From UBA1275 sp038124025 (GTDB taxonomy: Bacteria > Bacteroidota > Rhodothermia > Balneolales > Balneolaceae), in contig JAYPBC010000011.1 in assembly GCA_038124025.1 (NCBI GenBank), positions 1 to 64,000 of the forward strand: a stretch of 64,000 nt of DNA, given 5' to 3'. Under the pieces are notes generated by a model. That model saw only the letters and a program-made list of their open reading frames with translations. It was not told the DNA's origin and did not search any database. Shown one piece after another: positions 1 to 9,589 of this stretch (position 1 is the first letter of the stretch; each line of letters opens with the position of its first letter). The position numbers were made by a program, and so were the translations under genes.

Positions 1-10
1 TGGAAATACA

Positions 11-52
11 GTGACATAGAGTGTCACCCAAATGACTTACCTTTTGTATAAT
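11..52 (+). promoter_or_regulatory. recA promoter region with inverted-repeat operator candidate
   Basis: A perfect inverted repeat, GTGACA-TAGAG-TGTCAC, lies at 11-27, and a consensus sigma70-like -10 hexamer TATAAT lies at 47-52, 22 bases before the recA start. The palindrome covers the place where a -35 element would sit, which fits a repressor site. It matches neither the E. coli CTGT-N8-ACAG nor the Bacillus GAAC-N4-GTTC SOS box, so calling it an SOS operator is inference from position only. Confidence 0.4.
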
Positions 53-73
53 TTTTAATTTCATCTAATAATC

Positions 74-1135
74 ATGGCAGACAATCAAAAAGTCAAGGCA
101 CTTGATATTGCCGTAGGGCAAATCGAAAAACAGCACGGAAAAGGTACCATCATGAAACTTGGGGATAAGGCCACCCAAGATGTCGAAGTAATATCAACAG
201 GCTCTATTTTAGTAGACTATGCACTCGGTGTTCAAGGAGTACCAAGAGGTAGAATCACTGAAATTTATGGTCCAGAAGCTAGTGGTAAAACTACCTTAGC
301 ATTACAAGTCGTTGCACAAGCCCAAAAAAAAGGTGGATACGCAGCATTCATCGATGCTGAGCATGCCTTTGATCCAAGATACGCTCGTGCGCTCGGTATC
401 AATACCGAAGAACTTTTGGTTTCACAGCCCGATAGCGGTGAACAAGCCTTAGAAATTACAGAGACCTTAATTCGGTCAGGTGCATTGGATGTAATTGTGG
501 TTGATTCGGTGGCTGCCTTAGTACCAAGAGCTGAACTCGAAGGAGAAATGGGTGATTCACATATGGGTTTACAAGCTAGACTTATGTCCCAAGCACTTCG
601 AAAAATCACAGGTATTGTAAATAAAACGCAGACTTCTTGCATATTTATCAATCAAGTACGTGAAAAAATTGGCGTAATGTTTGGGAACCCGGAAACCACA
701 ACAGGGGGACGAGCACTTAAATTTTATTCTTCAGTACGTCTAGATATACGCCGCATTGGTAGCATTAAAAAAGCCGATGAAGTTATAGGTAACCGAACAA
801 AAGTAAAGGTAGCTAAGAATAAAGTGGCTCCGCCTTTTAAAGTAGTAGAATTCAATATTATGTATGGCAAAGGAGTATCGCGAATAGCTGAGGTTTTAGA
901 CTTAGCAGTCGAATATGATATTATTCAAAAAAGAGGAAGCTGGTTTCGCTATGACGGGGAACCCATTGGTCAGGGTGCCGACTCTGCCATGCAATTCTTA
1001 GAGGAAGACCCTGAATTGTTAGACAAAATTGAGAAAATGGTTCGCGCCCAGCTCAATGGCCTTGATATTGAAATACAGGGAGCAACAGCCGAATTAGCCG
1101 ATACTAAAGAGTCTTCTGAAAAGGCAGAAAAGTAA
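74..1135 (+). CDS. recA: Recombinase RecA
   Basis: RecA forms ATP-dependent filaments on single-stranded DNA, drives strand exchange in recombinational repair, and acts as coprotease in the SOS response. The 353-residue length is typical. Walker A GPEASGKT is at residues 66-73. The VVDSVAAL Walker B strand, the [23 protein letters not shown]2 region (read in two parts, [10 protein letters not shown] and [11 protein letters not shown]) and the acidic Lys/Glu-rich C-terminal tail are all present. The ATG is not preceded by a Shine-Dalgarno sequence, as is usual in Bacteroidota. recX follows 15 bases downstream, the classical recA-recX pair. An inverted repeat overlaps the promoter. Confidence 0.99.
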   Translation: MADNQKVKALDIAVGQIEKQHGKGTIMKLGDKATQDVEVISTGSILVDYALGVQGVPRGRITEIYGPEASGKTTLALQVVAQAQKKGGYAAFIDAEHAFDPRYARALGINTEELLVSQPDSGEQALEITETLIRSGALDVIVVDSVAALVPRAELEGEMGDSHMGLQARLMSQALRKITGIVNKTQTSCIFINQVREKIGVMFGNPETTTGGRALKFYSSVRLDIRRIGSIKKADEVIGNRTKVKVAKNKVAPPFKVVEFNIMYGKGVSRIAEVLDLAVEYDIIQKRGSWFRYDGEPIGQGADSAMQFLEEDPELLDKIEKMVRAQLNGLDIEIQGATAELADTKESSEKAEK

Positions 1136-1150
1136 GGGTAGCTCTTCACC

Positions 1151-1837
1151 ATGAAGAAAACAGAGCGTAATGAGTATGATGAATTGTTACCATTACTACC
1201 TCTTAGTATCACCACAATTCAAGTACAAAAAAAGAATAAAGAACGATTTTCATTATTTCATGAGGATCGCTTTTTATTGGGGGTATCAAGCCAAACCCTA
1301 GTCAAATGCTCACTGAAGAAAGGAACTTTATTGACAACTGATGTTATAGAACATATTTTAGAAGTAGAGCAATACAACAAAGCCAAAGACTATTGCTTGG
1401 GTTTGTTATCACGCAGAGATCACTCCGTTAAGGAGCTTATCCTAAAAGGAATTAAAAAAGGGTTTTTCAAAGAAACTCTTGTGCGTATTACCCAAGAATT
1501 ACAACAACAAGGTTATCTTGATGATCAACGCTTTGCATTAAATTTCATGCACGATGCTATCGAGTTCAGAAAATGGAGCCTCACCAAAATAAACGTCGAA
1601 CTCCAGAAAAAAGGGGTAAATAAGGTTATAATAAGTGAGTTACTATCAGGTTTAGATGACTCTATTTGGAAGGAACAAATATTTGGGTTGGTGCAAAAAA
1701 ATAAGGCTAAATTCAGGAGAACTGATTCAAGCAAACGCAAAAAGAAAATATATGATTATTTAGCTCGTAAAGGCTATAATTCAACTTTAATTTGGAGTGA
1801 GATGAATAATCTATTATTGTTAATTGAAAACAAATAA
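1151..1837 (+). CDS. recX: Regulatory protein RecX
   Basis: RecX binds RecA filaments and limits their extension and activity. The 228-residue protein has the tandem three-helix repeats of the family: the first carries LLSRRDHSVKEL and a following Lys-rich helix (about residues 84-106), the second carries QQGYLDDQRFA (about 118-128), and a Lys/Arg-rich third repeat follows (about 175-220). It is longer than the usual 150-200 residues because of an N-terminal extension of about 70 residues. The gene sits 15 bases after recA and is almost certainly cotranscribed with it. Identification rests on the motifs plus position. Confidence 0.9.
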   Translation: MKKTERNEYDELLPLLPLSITTIQVQKKNKERFSLFHEDRFLLGVSSQTLVKCSLKKGTLLTTDVIEHILEVEQYNKAKDYCLGLLSRRDHSVKELILKGIKKGFFKETLVRITQELQQQGYLDDQRFALNFMHDAIEFRKWSLTKINVELQKKGVNKVIISELLSGLDDSIWKEQIFGLVQKNKAKFRRTDSSKRKKKIYDYLARKGYNSTLIWSEMNNLLLLIENK

Positions 1838-1858
1838 AATAGCCCCAAGAAAAAGTTC

Positions 1859-2935
1859 ATGAAAAACATCACATTAGAACGTGTTGTTCGAACATTATTG
1901 GCCATACTAACAGTTGGCGTTGTCATTGTTATAATGTACAACTACATAACTTTGGTTGCTTTTCTAATTTTAGCAATGATTCTTAGTTATGTACTTGACC
2001 CAACAGTAAATAGGCTGCAAAGAATGGGTGTACAAAGAACGCTAGGTGTAACCTTAACACTCTCAGTAATTATTATGGCTATTGTTTTCTTTTCAACAAA
2101 TATAGTACCGATTTTTGTTGAAGAAATGCTTGAACTTACAAATAATTTAAACATTGAGACTATCGAACTAATTGCAGCTCGAATAGAAACGCGATTAGTT
2201 CAAGAATACAGCTTTATTCCCGAAGGTTTCCTCAGAGGAAACATTACAAAAATCAGTGAGGAACTATTTGATTTGGGAAAACTCTCCACCGTGCTTAGCG
2301 ATGCCGTTGGTATATTTACAAATATATTTTCTGCCGTTCTTGTTGTACCATTTGCAGCTTTTTTCTTTCTAAAAGATGGTAGTAAAATTAGAAGAGATGT
2401 ATTACAAATTATTCCAAACAAATACTTCGAAACTACCCTAACGATTTTGGACTTAGTTGAAAAGCGTTTGGGTCTTTATTTCAGAAGCGTCTTGGTTCAA
2501 AGTTCCTTAGTTACTCTATTATCATGGACAACCCTAAGTATTGCTGGTCTTGAAAACTCGCTATCGGTTGGGATATGTGTGGGTATTGCGAATACCATCC
2601 CCTATTTTGGCCCTATCATTGGCTATGTGCTTTCCATTATTATTTCCATCGTTGAAACGGGTGATTTTAGTCTCGTTTTATATTGTGTGATTGCTATTTT
2701 TGTTGTTCAAATGATTGATAATTTGGTTTTTCAGCCCTATTTATTTTCTAAATCAGCTGACATGCATCCGGTGGCAATATTGTTCATTATTTTAGTCGGG
2801 GCGGAGACGGCTGGGATTTTAGGTATGCTCATTGCCATTCCATTAGCCACTACAGTTCGAATAACGATTAAACAAATTATCTGGAGTTTTAATAATTATC
2901 AGATTTTTCGACTAGACCAATCAAATCAAATTTGA
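1859..2935 (+). CDS. AI-2E family transporter (YdjX/PerM-like permease)
   Basis: This is a 358-residue integral inner-membrane protein of the AI-2E transporter (PerM/YhhT) superfamily. There is a hydrophobic N-terminal pair of helices (about 12-45), a third (about 62-85), a long amphipathic periplasmic stretch (about 90-150), then further membrane segments containing family-typical GIANTIPYFGPIIG (about 241-254) and an IDNLVFQPYLFSK segment. Known members include autoinducer-2 exporters and Na+/H+ antiporters, so the substrate cannot be assigned. It begins 21 bases after recX and is probably part of the same transcript; I infer no functional link to RecA. Confidence 0.85.
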   Translation: MKNITLERVVRTLLAILTVGVVIVIMYNYITLVAFLILAMILSYVLDPTVNRLQRMGVQRTLGVTLTLSVIIMAIVFFSTNIVPIFVEEMLELTNNLNIETIELIAARIETRLVQEYSFIPEGFLRGNITKISEELFDLGKLSTVLSDAVGIFTNIFSAVLVVPFAAFFFLKDGSKIRRDVLQIIPNKYFETTLTILDLVEKRLGLYFRSVLVQSSLVTLLSWTTLSIAGLENSLSVGICVGIANTIPYFGPIIGYVLSIIISIVETGDFSLVLYCVIAIFVVQMIDNLVFQPYLFSKSADMHPVAILFIILVGAETAGILGMLIAIPLATTVRITIKQIIWSFNNYQIFRLDQSNQI

Positions 2936-2971
2936 GTATATTATATAAATTAAAAATATACGAGAATACCC

Positions 2972-3583
2972 TTGAATGAACTGGTTGTTTTTGCATCAGG
3001 GTCTGGTTCCAATTTCCAGTCTATAATTAATCACATCAAGAAAGGATCTCTTGACGCCAAGATTGTTGGCTTAGTAACAAACAAACTTGATATCGGAGCA
3101 ATTGATCTGGCTAGGCAACACCGAATTCCCTTCCGTGTTATTTTTAGCAAACAGTTTGAAAGCTATGAGGCTTACGAATCAGCTCTTCTAGATCAATGTT
3201 TGGAATGGAATCCACGCTTAATCATTTGTGCGGGCTATCTGCAAAAAATCCCACCAAAACTTATACAAGCTTTTCCAAATAGAATCCTCAACATTCACCC
3301 GTCCTTACTCCCCAAATTTGGCGGTCAAGGTTACTATGGTATTCATGTTCATAAAAGTGTATTAGAAAAAAAGGAAACCCATACTGGCTGCACCATTCAT
3401 ATTGTATCAGAAGAATATGACCAAGGCCCCATACTTGCTCAAGAACACTTGGTGGTTAGACAGACCGAGTCCGCTGAGCAACTTGCTAAACGAGTATTAA
3501 CGATGGAACATCAATTATATCCAAAAGCAATTGGAGAATATTTGAAACGGCAAAATGGCCCAATGGAAATGGACAATAACTAA
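2972..3583 (+). CDS. purN: Phosphoribosylglycinamide formyltransferase (GART)
   Basis: Transfers a formyl group from 10-formyltetrahydrofolate to GAR in step 3 of de novo purine synthesis. At 203 residues it is of normal length. The N-terminal ASGSGSNFQSII phosphate-binding loop, the catalytic ILNIHPSLLP strand (Asn107 and His109) and Asp150 in SEEYDQGPI correspond to the Asn/His/Asp triad of E. coli PurN. The start must be TTG at 2972: the nearby ATG at 2976 is out of frame, and the TTG gives the usual MN..VV.ASG N-terminus. purH follows 49 bases downstream, so the two form a purine pair. Confidence 0.95.
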   Translation: MNELVVFASGSGSNFQSIINHIKKGSLDAKIVGLVTNKLDIGAIDLARQHRIPFRVIFSKQFESYEAYESALLDQCLEWNPRLIICAGYLQKIPPKLIQAFPNRILNIHPSLLPKFGGQGYYGIHVHKSVLEKKETHTGCTIHIVSEEYDQGPILAQEHLVVRQTESAEQLAKRVLTMEHQLYPKAIGEYLKRQNGPMEMDNN

Positions 3584-3632
3584 TTTCAATTGAACAATAA
3601 TCCCACTCACTCATCATCTTTATAAATTATCT

Positions 3633-5261
3633 ATGTCACTGAACCCTTTAGAGAAACTACCAAAAACTCCTCTTATCATCAAAAGAGCGTTACTTTCTGT
3701 ATCTGATAAAACAAATATACTACCACTAGCCGAGTCTTTACATGCTGGCAATGTTACTCTTTTATCTACTGGTGGCACCTATAAAAAAATACAAAAAGCT
3801 GGGATACCGGTAACCGAAGTGGCCAGTCTTACAGGCTATCCAGAATGCCTTGATGGACGAGTTAAAACACTTCATCCCGTTATCCATGGAGGTATTCTTG
3901 CTCGGACTTCCTATGGACCTGACAATTCCGAATTAAAACAACTTCAAATTGATCCTATAGAGTTAGTAGTAGTCAATCTATACCCTTTTTCCAGTATAAC
4001 AGCAAAACCCGACGTAGCGATCGAAGAGGCAACTGAGTACATAGATATTGGGGGGCCAACTATGGTACGTGCAGCAGCCAAAAACTTTGCACATGTGGTT
4101 ATACTTAGCAATCCAAATCAATATTCCCGCTTTTTATCCGAATTTAACGCTCAATCAGCCATTTCCTTTCAAACTAGACTAGAACTAGCGCAACAAGCAT
4201 TTAACCATACATTTGAGTACGAACAAGGTATTGCCAAGTATTTCGACTCAATAGTTCATTCCGAAAGCGACCGCTCTATAGGTGATGATGCTAGCGAAAC
4301 AAAAAAAGGATCACATGATAATCAGATCAACTTCTATGTGAATACGCCACTTTACAATAGTTTACGATATGGTGAAAATCCTCATCAAGAGGCCTCTATT
4401 TATGGGAAACCAGATAAATTCATCGATTGTTTTCACGGAAAAGAACTTAGCTACAATAATTATTTAGACATAGATTCAGCTTTAAGATTACACGAAGATT
4501 TCAATCGTTCCGATCCAACTTGTGCCATCTTTAAACACACCATACCCTGCGGTGTAGCAAGTGCTTCTACTCTAAAGGAAGCATACTTGAAAGCCTTTTC
4601 CACAGATAAAGTCTCTCCCTTTGGAGGAATTGTTCTTTGTAATGCTCCCTTGGATTTGGACACAGCAAAGGCGATCGATTCTATTTTTACAGAAATAATC
4701 ATTGCACCCAATTATTCTAATGAGGCTTTGGAGTTATTAACACAAAAGAAAAATCGACGTTTAATTCGACTCCAAGCCAAACAGGGACTCACCTCTAAAA
4801 AACAATTTCGGTCAATATTTTGTGGCACACTAGTTCAAGACCAAGATAATAAACCTATCGAAGAGGCATCATTTGAGTTGGTAACAAAACGAAAGCCCAC
4901 TACTAAAGAAATGCAGGATATGCTTTTTGCTTGGAAGATTGTACGACATGTAAAATCGAATGCAATTGTGTTTGCAAAAGATGAGCAAACGCTTGGTATA
5001 GGTTCAGGACAAACGTCACGAGTAGATTCATCGGAAATCGCGGTTTCCAAAGCAGCTAAAGAACAACTCAGCTTAAAAGGATCAGCTATAGCTTCTGATG
5101 CATTCTTCCCTTTTTCTGACGGTGTAGAGGCTGCTGCACATGCAGGTGCCACTGCGGTTATTCAACCAGGGGGCAGTGTTCGGGATCAGGAAGTGATCGA
5201 CAAGGCAAATGAGCTTAATTTAGCCATGGTATTCACTTCTGTCCGTCATTTTAGACACTAA
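3633..5261 (+). CDS. purH: Bifunctional AICAR formyltransferase/IMP cyclohydrolase
   Basis: Catalyses the last two steps of IMP synthesis. The N-terminal methylglyoxal-synthase-like cyclohydrolase domain (about 15-205) shows LLSTGGTYKKI and DGRVKTLHPVIHGG. The C-terminal AICAR transformylase domain (about 220-542) shows SLRYGENPHQ, the catalytic IFKHTIPCGVA (Lys-His) and the terminal GGSVRDQEVI. The 542 residues compare with about 510-530 in relatives. A polar insert of about 30 residues near 205-240 joins the two domains. It is preceded by purN and followed after 95 bases by mreB, which seems to have its own promoter. Confidence 0.97.
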   Translation: MSLNPLEKLPKTPLIIKRALLSVSDKTNILPLAESLHAGNVTLLSTGGTYKKIQKAGIPVTEVASLTGYPECLDGRVKTLHPVIHGGILARTSYGPDNSELKQLQIDPIELVVVNLYPFSSITAKPDVAIEEATEYIDIGGPTMVRAAAKNFAHVVILSNPNQYSRFLSEFNAQSAISFQTRLELAQQAFNHTFEYEQGIAKYFDSIVHSESDRSIGDDASETKKGSHDNQINFYVNTPLYNSLRYGENPHQEASIYGKPDKFIDCFHGKELSYNNYLDIDSALRLHEDFNRSDPTCAIFKHTIPCGVASASTLKEAYLKAFSTDKVSPFGGIVLCNAPLDLDTAKAIDSIFTEIIIAPNYSNEALELLTQKKNRRLIRLQAKQGLTSKKQFRSIFCGTLVQDQDNKPIEEASFELVTKRKPTTKEMQDMLFAWKIVRHVKSNAIVFAKDEQTLGIGSGQTSRVDSSEIAVSKAAKEQLSLKGSAIASDAFFPFSDGVEAAAHAGATAVIQPGGSVRDQEVIDKANELNLAMVFTSVRHFRH

Positions 5262-5297
5262 AATAAAAGTGCTCAAACTCAGAAAAAAGTTTCAAAA

Positions 5298-5330
5298 TTG
5301 ACTAAAATACAAGATATTGCTCTAATATTG
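5298..5330 (+). promoter_or_regulatory. Possible promoter of the mreBCD-mrdA-rodA operon
   Basis: TTG at 5298-5300 (in TTGACT) is followed, after 22 bases, by TAATATTG at 5323-5330. This is one mismatch from the Bacteroidota TAnnTTTG -7 element, 26 bases before mreB. Spacing is at the long end of the accepted range, so support is modest. Confidence 0.35.
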
Positions 5331-5356
5331 AACAATTACATTAGTTTGCATCGATA

Positions 5357-6421
5357 ATGACCCAATCAGTTACTGGAAGAGAAGCCTCAAATAAGAAAAA
5401 ACAAAACAAAAAAGGCTTTTTAGATTTTTTATACACCGATATAGCGATTGACTTAGGCACGGCCAATACTCTCATATACTCGCGCAACGAAGGTATAGTT
5501 TTAAATGAACCAAGTATCGTTGCTCTAAATCAACAGAATATCCCTGTCGCTACCGGTCATGAAGCCCGATTGATGCATGAACGTACACATAAGAAAATCC
5601 GAACCATTAGACCGCTTAGAGACGGTGTAATTGCAGATTTTGAAGTTGCTGAGCATATGATTCGGGGGATGATCAAAAAAGTTAAGGTGAAATGGTTTTC
5701 ATCAACCCGACAAATGGTTATTTGTGTCCCTAGTGGAATCACTGAAGTAGAGCGAAGAGCCGTACGAGATAGCGCTGAACATGCTGGCGCAAGGGAAGTT
5801 TATCTAGTTGATGAACCTATGGCCGCAGCTATTGGTATAGGTCTGGACGTCCATGAACCGGTTGGCAATATGATTGTTGATATAGGTGGTGGTACTACTG
5901 AGATAGCAGTAATCTCTCTCTCAGGCATTGTATATGCCCAATCTGTGCGTTTAGGCGGCGATGAATTGAACGATGATATCATCAGCTATTTCCGAAGGCA
6001 CCATAACTTACTCATCGGGGAACGAACAGCCGAGAAGATTAAATGTGAAATTGGTTCAGCAGCTCCACTTGAAGAAGAACTTGAAATGGTTACCAAGGGA
6101 CGTGACTTAGTAAATGGAGTCCCTAGGACACGCCATATCACTTCTCAAGACGCTAGAGAAGCTTTGGCGGAATCTATCAACACCATAGTGGAATCTGTAA
6201 CTAAATCTCTTGAACAAACTCCCCCAGAATTATCAGCAGATATACTTGATCGAGGTATAATGTTAACAGGAGGCGGTGCTCTTTTGAAAAATTTGGATAA
6301 ATTGATCATGGAAACAACTGATTTACCTGTACATATAGCAGAAGATCCACTGACCGCTGTTGTAAGAGGTACAGGACTAATATTAGAGAATTTGGATTAC
6401 TACCGCCCCGTAATTTCCTAA
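5357..6421 (+). CDS. mreB: Rod-shape-determining actin homologue MreB
   Basis: MreB polymerises on the inner face of the cytoplasmic membrane and guides lateral peptidoglycan synthesis. All actin-fold nucleotide motifs are present: phosphate-1 DLGTANTLIY (about 33-42), connect-1/phosphate-2 VDIGGGTTEIAVIS (about 173-186) and the adenosine motif MLTGGGALLKN (about 303-313). Length is 354 codons; a basic, Lys/Asn-rich extension of about 25 residues precedes the conserved core. It is the first gene of a complete elongasome operon with mreC, mreD, mrdA and rodA, and indicates a rod-shaped cell. Confidence 0.98.
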   Translation: MTQSVTGREASNKKKQNKKGFLDFLYTDIAIDLGTANTLIYSRNEGIVLNEPSIVALNQQNIPVATGHEARLMHERTHKKIRTIRPLRDGVIADFEVAEHMIRGMIKKVKVKWFSSTRQMVICVPSGITEVERRAVRDSAEHAGAREVYLVDEPMAAAIGIGLDVHEPVGNMIVDIGGGTTEIAVISLSGIVYAQSVRLGGDELNDDIISYFRRHHNLLIGERTAEKIKCEIGSAAPLEEELEMVTKGRDLVNGVPRTRHITSQDAREALAESINTIVESVTKSLEQTPPELSADILDRGIMLTGGGALLKNLDKLIMETTDLPVHIAEDPLTAVVRGTGLILENLDYYRPVIS

Positions 6422-6433
6422 ACATGTGGTTCA

Positions 6434-7276
6434 ATGAGATTTTTACAGTTCGACACGGATGGTATTTCTCATTACTTTCATGCTTTTTTACTTTTACTTT
6501 TCGCACTCATTCTTGTATTCACTCGCAGTCAGGATGGATTAAATAAGCTAAGGACCATCACGGTAACCACTGCCAGTATTTTAGAAGAACCTGTCTCAAA
6601 TTTTCGTATATATAGAAATGCAATAAAAACAAATGCTTATTTGCAGCAGCAGAATATCCTACTGCAAGACGAATTAAGCAGACTCCGATCGATAGAAAAA
6701 GAAAATCAACAGCTCAAATCTTTACTCGACCTAGAAACGTCTTCCACTTTGCCCTTGCGGATTACTCGTATTGTAACTAAGCAACTGAACACACTGAATA
6801 ATAGTTTAAGTGTGAATGTAGGACGCAAAGATGGTATACAACGCGGTATGCCTTTGATTAATTCGGATGGTTTAATAGGAAAAGTGATATTGGTAGCAAA
6901 CAATTATTCGCAAATAATGCCTTTATCGCATCCACTCTTTCGCGTTAGTGCCCAGTTACAAGGGGGTAAAGCAAACGGAATTATAACCTGGGACATATCG
7001 AGTCCAAGCTATTTAATTATGGAATTCGTCCCCAAAACAGTGCCAATTGATACAGGAATGGTAGTTCAAACTTCTGGACTCGGCAATGAATTTCCAGCTG
7101 GAATTCCTATAGGAGAGGTGATTGACTATCGTTCGCAGAAAGGAACAAATACCCAACAATTAATAATTAAACCCTTTAATAAATTAAGTGAAGTTTCGGA
7201 GGGTTTTATCGTTTTATTTAGCTCAGATACCAATTTAGTACAATTAAATAACGATTTTAACCTACTATTTGAATGA
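6434..7276 (+). CDS. mreC: Rod-shape-determining protein MreC
   Basis: A bitopic periplasmic scaffold of the elongasome that links MreB to PBP2. There is a single membrane helix near the N-terminus (about 16-33), a coiled-coil stretch (about 68-98, rich in Gln/Glu/Leu), and then the beta-rich periplasmic domain with VGRKDGIQRGMPLINSDGLIGKV (read as VGRKDGIQRGMP then INSDGLIGKV), the hallmark of the family. The gene starts 12 bases after mreB, and its stop overlaps the mreD start in ATGA, which suggests translational coupling. Confidence 0.95.
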   Translation: MRFLQFDTDGISHYFHAFLLLLFALILVFTRSQDGLNKLRTITVTTASILEEPVSNFRIYRNAIKTNAYLQQQNILLQDELSRLRSIEKENQQLKSLLDLETSSTLPLRITRIVTKQLNTLNNSLSVNVGRKDGIQRGMPLINSDGLIGKVILVANNYSQIMPLSHPLFRVSAQLQGGKANGIITWDISSPSYLIMEFVPKTVPIDTGMVVQTSGLGNEFPAGIPIGEVIDYRSQKGTNTQQLIIKPFNKLSEVSEGFIVLFSSDTNLVQLNNDFNLLFE

Positions 7277-7743
7277 ATTTCAATTGGACTAAATATCTAC
7301 TCGGTGGTCTGACTATTATTTTTTTAGATCAAATTCTACTCCAACATCTATCTCTTTGGGGAATACAGTTCGATGCGGTATTACTTTTTTTAGTATGGAC
7401 CATACCGCTACTTAAAAAGACAGAAGCTATTTACATTTATGGCTCGCTTGCTCTTCTTCAAGACGCACTCTACGATTCATGGGGGCTTATGCTTTTTAGC
7501 AAAACCCTAATTGTACTCTTGTTTTATAATTTTATGCTGGAACGCAACCAAGGGAATATATTTTCTTCTCAGTTTGCGGTATTTACCTTAATCATTGCCC
7601 TAACTCATAACACCTCTTACTACTTGTTGTCAATGATAGCTGGAAGCTATGCAAGTGGGTTGTGGCCTTTTACTCTTGTAATGCTGAGGGCAGTTTATAC
7701 GGCCCTACTGTCTTATGCTCTTCATAAAATAGCTAAGTCATAA
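7273..7743 (+). CDS. mreD: Rod-shape-determining protein MreD
   Basis: A 156-residue, very hydrophobic protein with about five predicted membrane segments and no other conserved motif, matching the size and topology of MreD. Sequence alone would be weak evidence; assignment rests mainly on position, since it overlaps the mreC stop by four bases (ATGA) and ends four bases before mrdA. It is expected to act in the inner membrane with MreC and the PBP2/RodA pair. Confidence 0.88.
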   Translation: MNFNWTKYLLGGLTIIFLDQILLQHLSLWGIQFDAVLLFLVWTIPLLKKTEAIYIYGSLALLQDALYDSWGLMLFSKTLIVLLFYNFMLERNQGNIFSSQFAVFTLIIALTHNTSYYLLSMIAGSYASGLWPFTLVMLRAVYTALLSYALHKIAKS

Positions 7744-7747
7744 TGCG

Positions 7748-9586
7748 ATGAGCGACATTATAAACCAATATAGAACCCAAATTTCACTACGTGTAATGCA
7801 GGTATTATTTGTAACACTTTGCTTGGTTGTTTTGGGAAGAGTTTACTATTTACAGGTTATTGAATATGAAAAATATTCGCTACAAGGTGAGAGGAATTCT
7901 ATACGTCAAGAAATTATTCCACCCGCCCGAGGGCTTATTTATGATAGAAAAGGAGAACTTTTAGTATCCAATGAACCTATTTTCACATTGACTATAAACC
8001 CAGCAACCTACGATACCACAAATAATGAACTACTTGCTGAACTACTGGATGTAAATGTATCTGAAATAAAAGAACAGGTTGCGACCGCACGGCGATATTC
8101 TTGGTACAGGAGTTCTCCCCTATTGTCGGATATCGACTTTACTCGATTCTCCATAATCCAGCAAAATTTATGGCAGCTACCTGGCATTGGTCATCAACTT
8201 GAAAGTAAACGCACCTATACGGATAAAATCAATGCTTCTCATATTTTTGGTTACCTCAGAGAAGCTGATATCCAAGATTTTGAAACTAATACCTCATTAT
8301 ACCTAGGGGATAAAATAGGGAAAAGTGGCCTTGAGTTAATATATGAAGACCATCTTAGAGGTGAATCAGGTATAGAATTCAAAAGGGTAAATGCATACGG
8401 ACAATACTTAGGTTCATTTCTGGTTGAAAATGAAGGCACTAATCCCATTGAAGGGGCCAATATTATCACCACCATTGACGCTGATTTACAAGCATACGCT
8501 GAAGACCTTATGATTGATAAAACTGGGGCCATTATTGTGATGGACCCAAATACTGGGGCCATTTTAGCTATGGTGAGCTCTCCTAGTTATCAGGTTGAGC
8601 GTCTTGCAGGTCGACTTGACAGAGCCTATTGGGCTGAAATTAACACTGATTCAACTAGCCCACTCTATAACAGAGCTGTATCTAGCCGGCAGCCACCTGG
8701 TTCTACCTTTAAGCCATTAATGGGACTAATTGGCTTAGAGGAAGGACTGATTACCCCATCGACAAATATTCCGAATACGGGCGGGTATCAACGTGGAAGA
8801 TTATATCGTGATATAGCCCCAAAAGGTGATTATAATTTGGAGAAAGCCATAACCTATTCATCCAATACCTATTTCTTTAAATTAATGGATGACATTGCAA
8901 GTTCGGGTCGATTAAATATTTGGAGTGAGCGAGTGAAAGATTTTGGTCTTGGAGTAGATCTAGAAATTGATTTACCTAGCGCAACCACGGGAATAGTCCC
9001 TGATAGTGCATTTTTGGACCGATGGTTTGGAGTCAAAAAATGGGGGATTGGTGATTTAATTAATCTTGGAATTGGTCAAGGGGTAATGTCCGTTTCACCA
9101 CTTCAAATTGCCACTATGACAAGTTCTATTGCAAATGGAGGTTATAGAATTAGTCCTCATCTTGTAAAACAACTTGAAACCCCCTACTCCACAATTTACC
9201 CCAATAAAAATGAGCCACTCAAGATTGATTGGGTCCAAAAACAACATCTGGATTTAGTGAAAAAAGGTATGCGAGGAGTCGTTCAAGAAGGAAGTGGTAG
9301 ATTCTTTGTCAATAATAACTCTATAGCCATTGCAGGCAAAACCGGAACCGCTCAAAACCCACACGGATACTCTCATGGATGGTTTACTTCTTTTGCACCT
9401 TTTGAAAAGCCCGAAATAGTGGTAACTGTTTTTTTGGAAAATGCTGGTTTTGCCACCAATTCAGCTACGCCAATTGCCCGCTTATTACATGAATATTACT
9501 TGCGCGGCACCTATAATGATTATGTGTATAATTATGTAAAGAATTGGGAACCCAGAGAAGATAATTCTAATCAAATTGATGAATAA
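7748..9586 (+). CDS. mrdA: Penicillin-binding protein 2 (elongasome transpeptidase)
   Basis: Class B PBP that crosslinks peptidoglycan during cylindrical growth. An N-terminal membrane anchor (about 14-36) is followed by the dimerisation/pedestal domain with PPARGLIYDRKGELL (about 58-72). The transpeptidase domain has all three catalytic motifs: STFK (Ser319, Lys322), SSN (371-373) and KTG (531-533) in IAGKTGTAQ. Length is 612 residues, as in the family. It is followed after 3 bases by rodA, its glycosyltransferase partner. Confidence 0.96.
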   Translation: MSDIINQYRTQISLRVMQVLFVTLCLVVLGRVYYLQVIEYEKYSLQGERNSIRQEIIPPARGLIYDRKGELLVSNEPIFTLTINPATYDTTNNELLAELLDVNVSEIKEQVATARRYSWYRSSPLLSDIDFTRFSIIQQNLWQLPGIGHQLESKRTYTDKINASHIFGYLREADIQDFETNTSLYLGDKIGKSGLELIYEDHLRGESGIEFKRVNAYGQYLGSFLVENEGTNPIEGANIITTIDADLQAYAEDLMIDKTGAIIVMDPNTGAILAMVSSPSYQVERLAGRLDRAYWAEINTDSTSPLYNRAVSSRQPPGSTFKPLMGLIGLEEGLITPSTNIPNTGGYQRGRLYRDIAPKGDYNLEKAITYSSNTYFFKLMDDIASSGRLNIWSERVKDFGLGVDLEIDLPSATTGIVPDSAFLDRWFGVKKWGIGDLINLGIGQGVMSVSPLQIATMTSSIANGGYRISPHLVKQLETPYSTIYPNKNEPLKIDWVQKQHLDLVKKGMRGVVQEGSGRFFVNNNSIAIAGKTGTAQNPHGYSHGWFTSFAPFEKPEIVVTVFLENAGFATNSATPIARLLHEYYLRGTYNDYVYNYVKNWEPREDNSNQIDE

Positions 9587-9589
9587 TAT

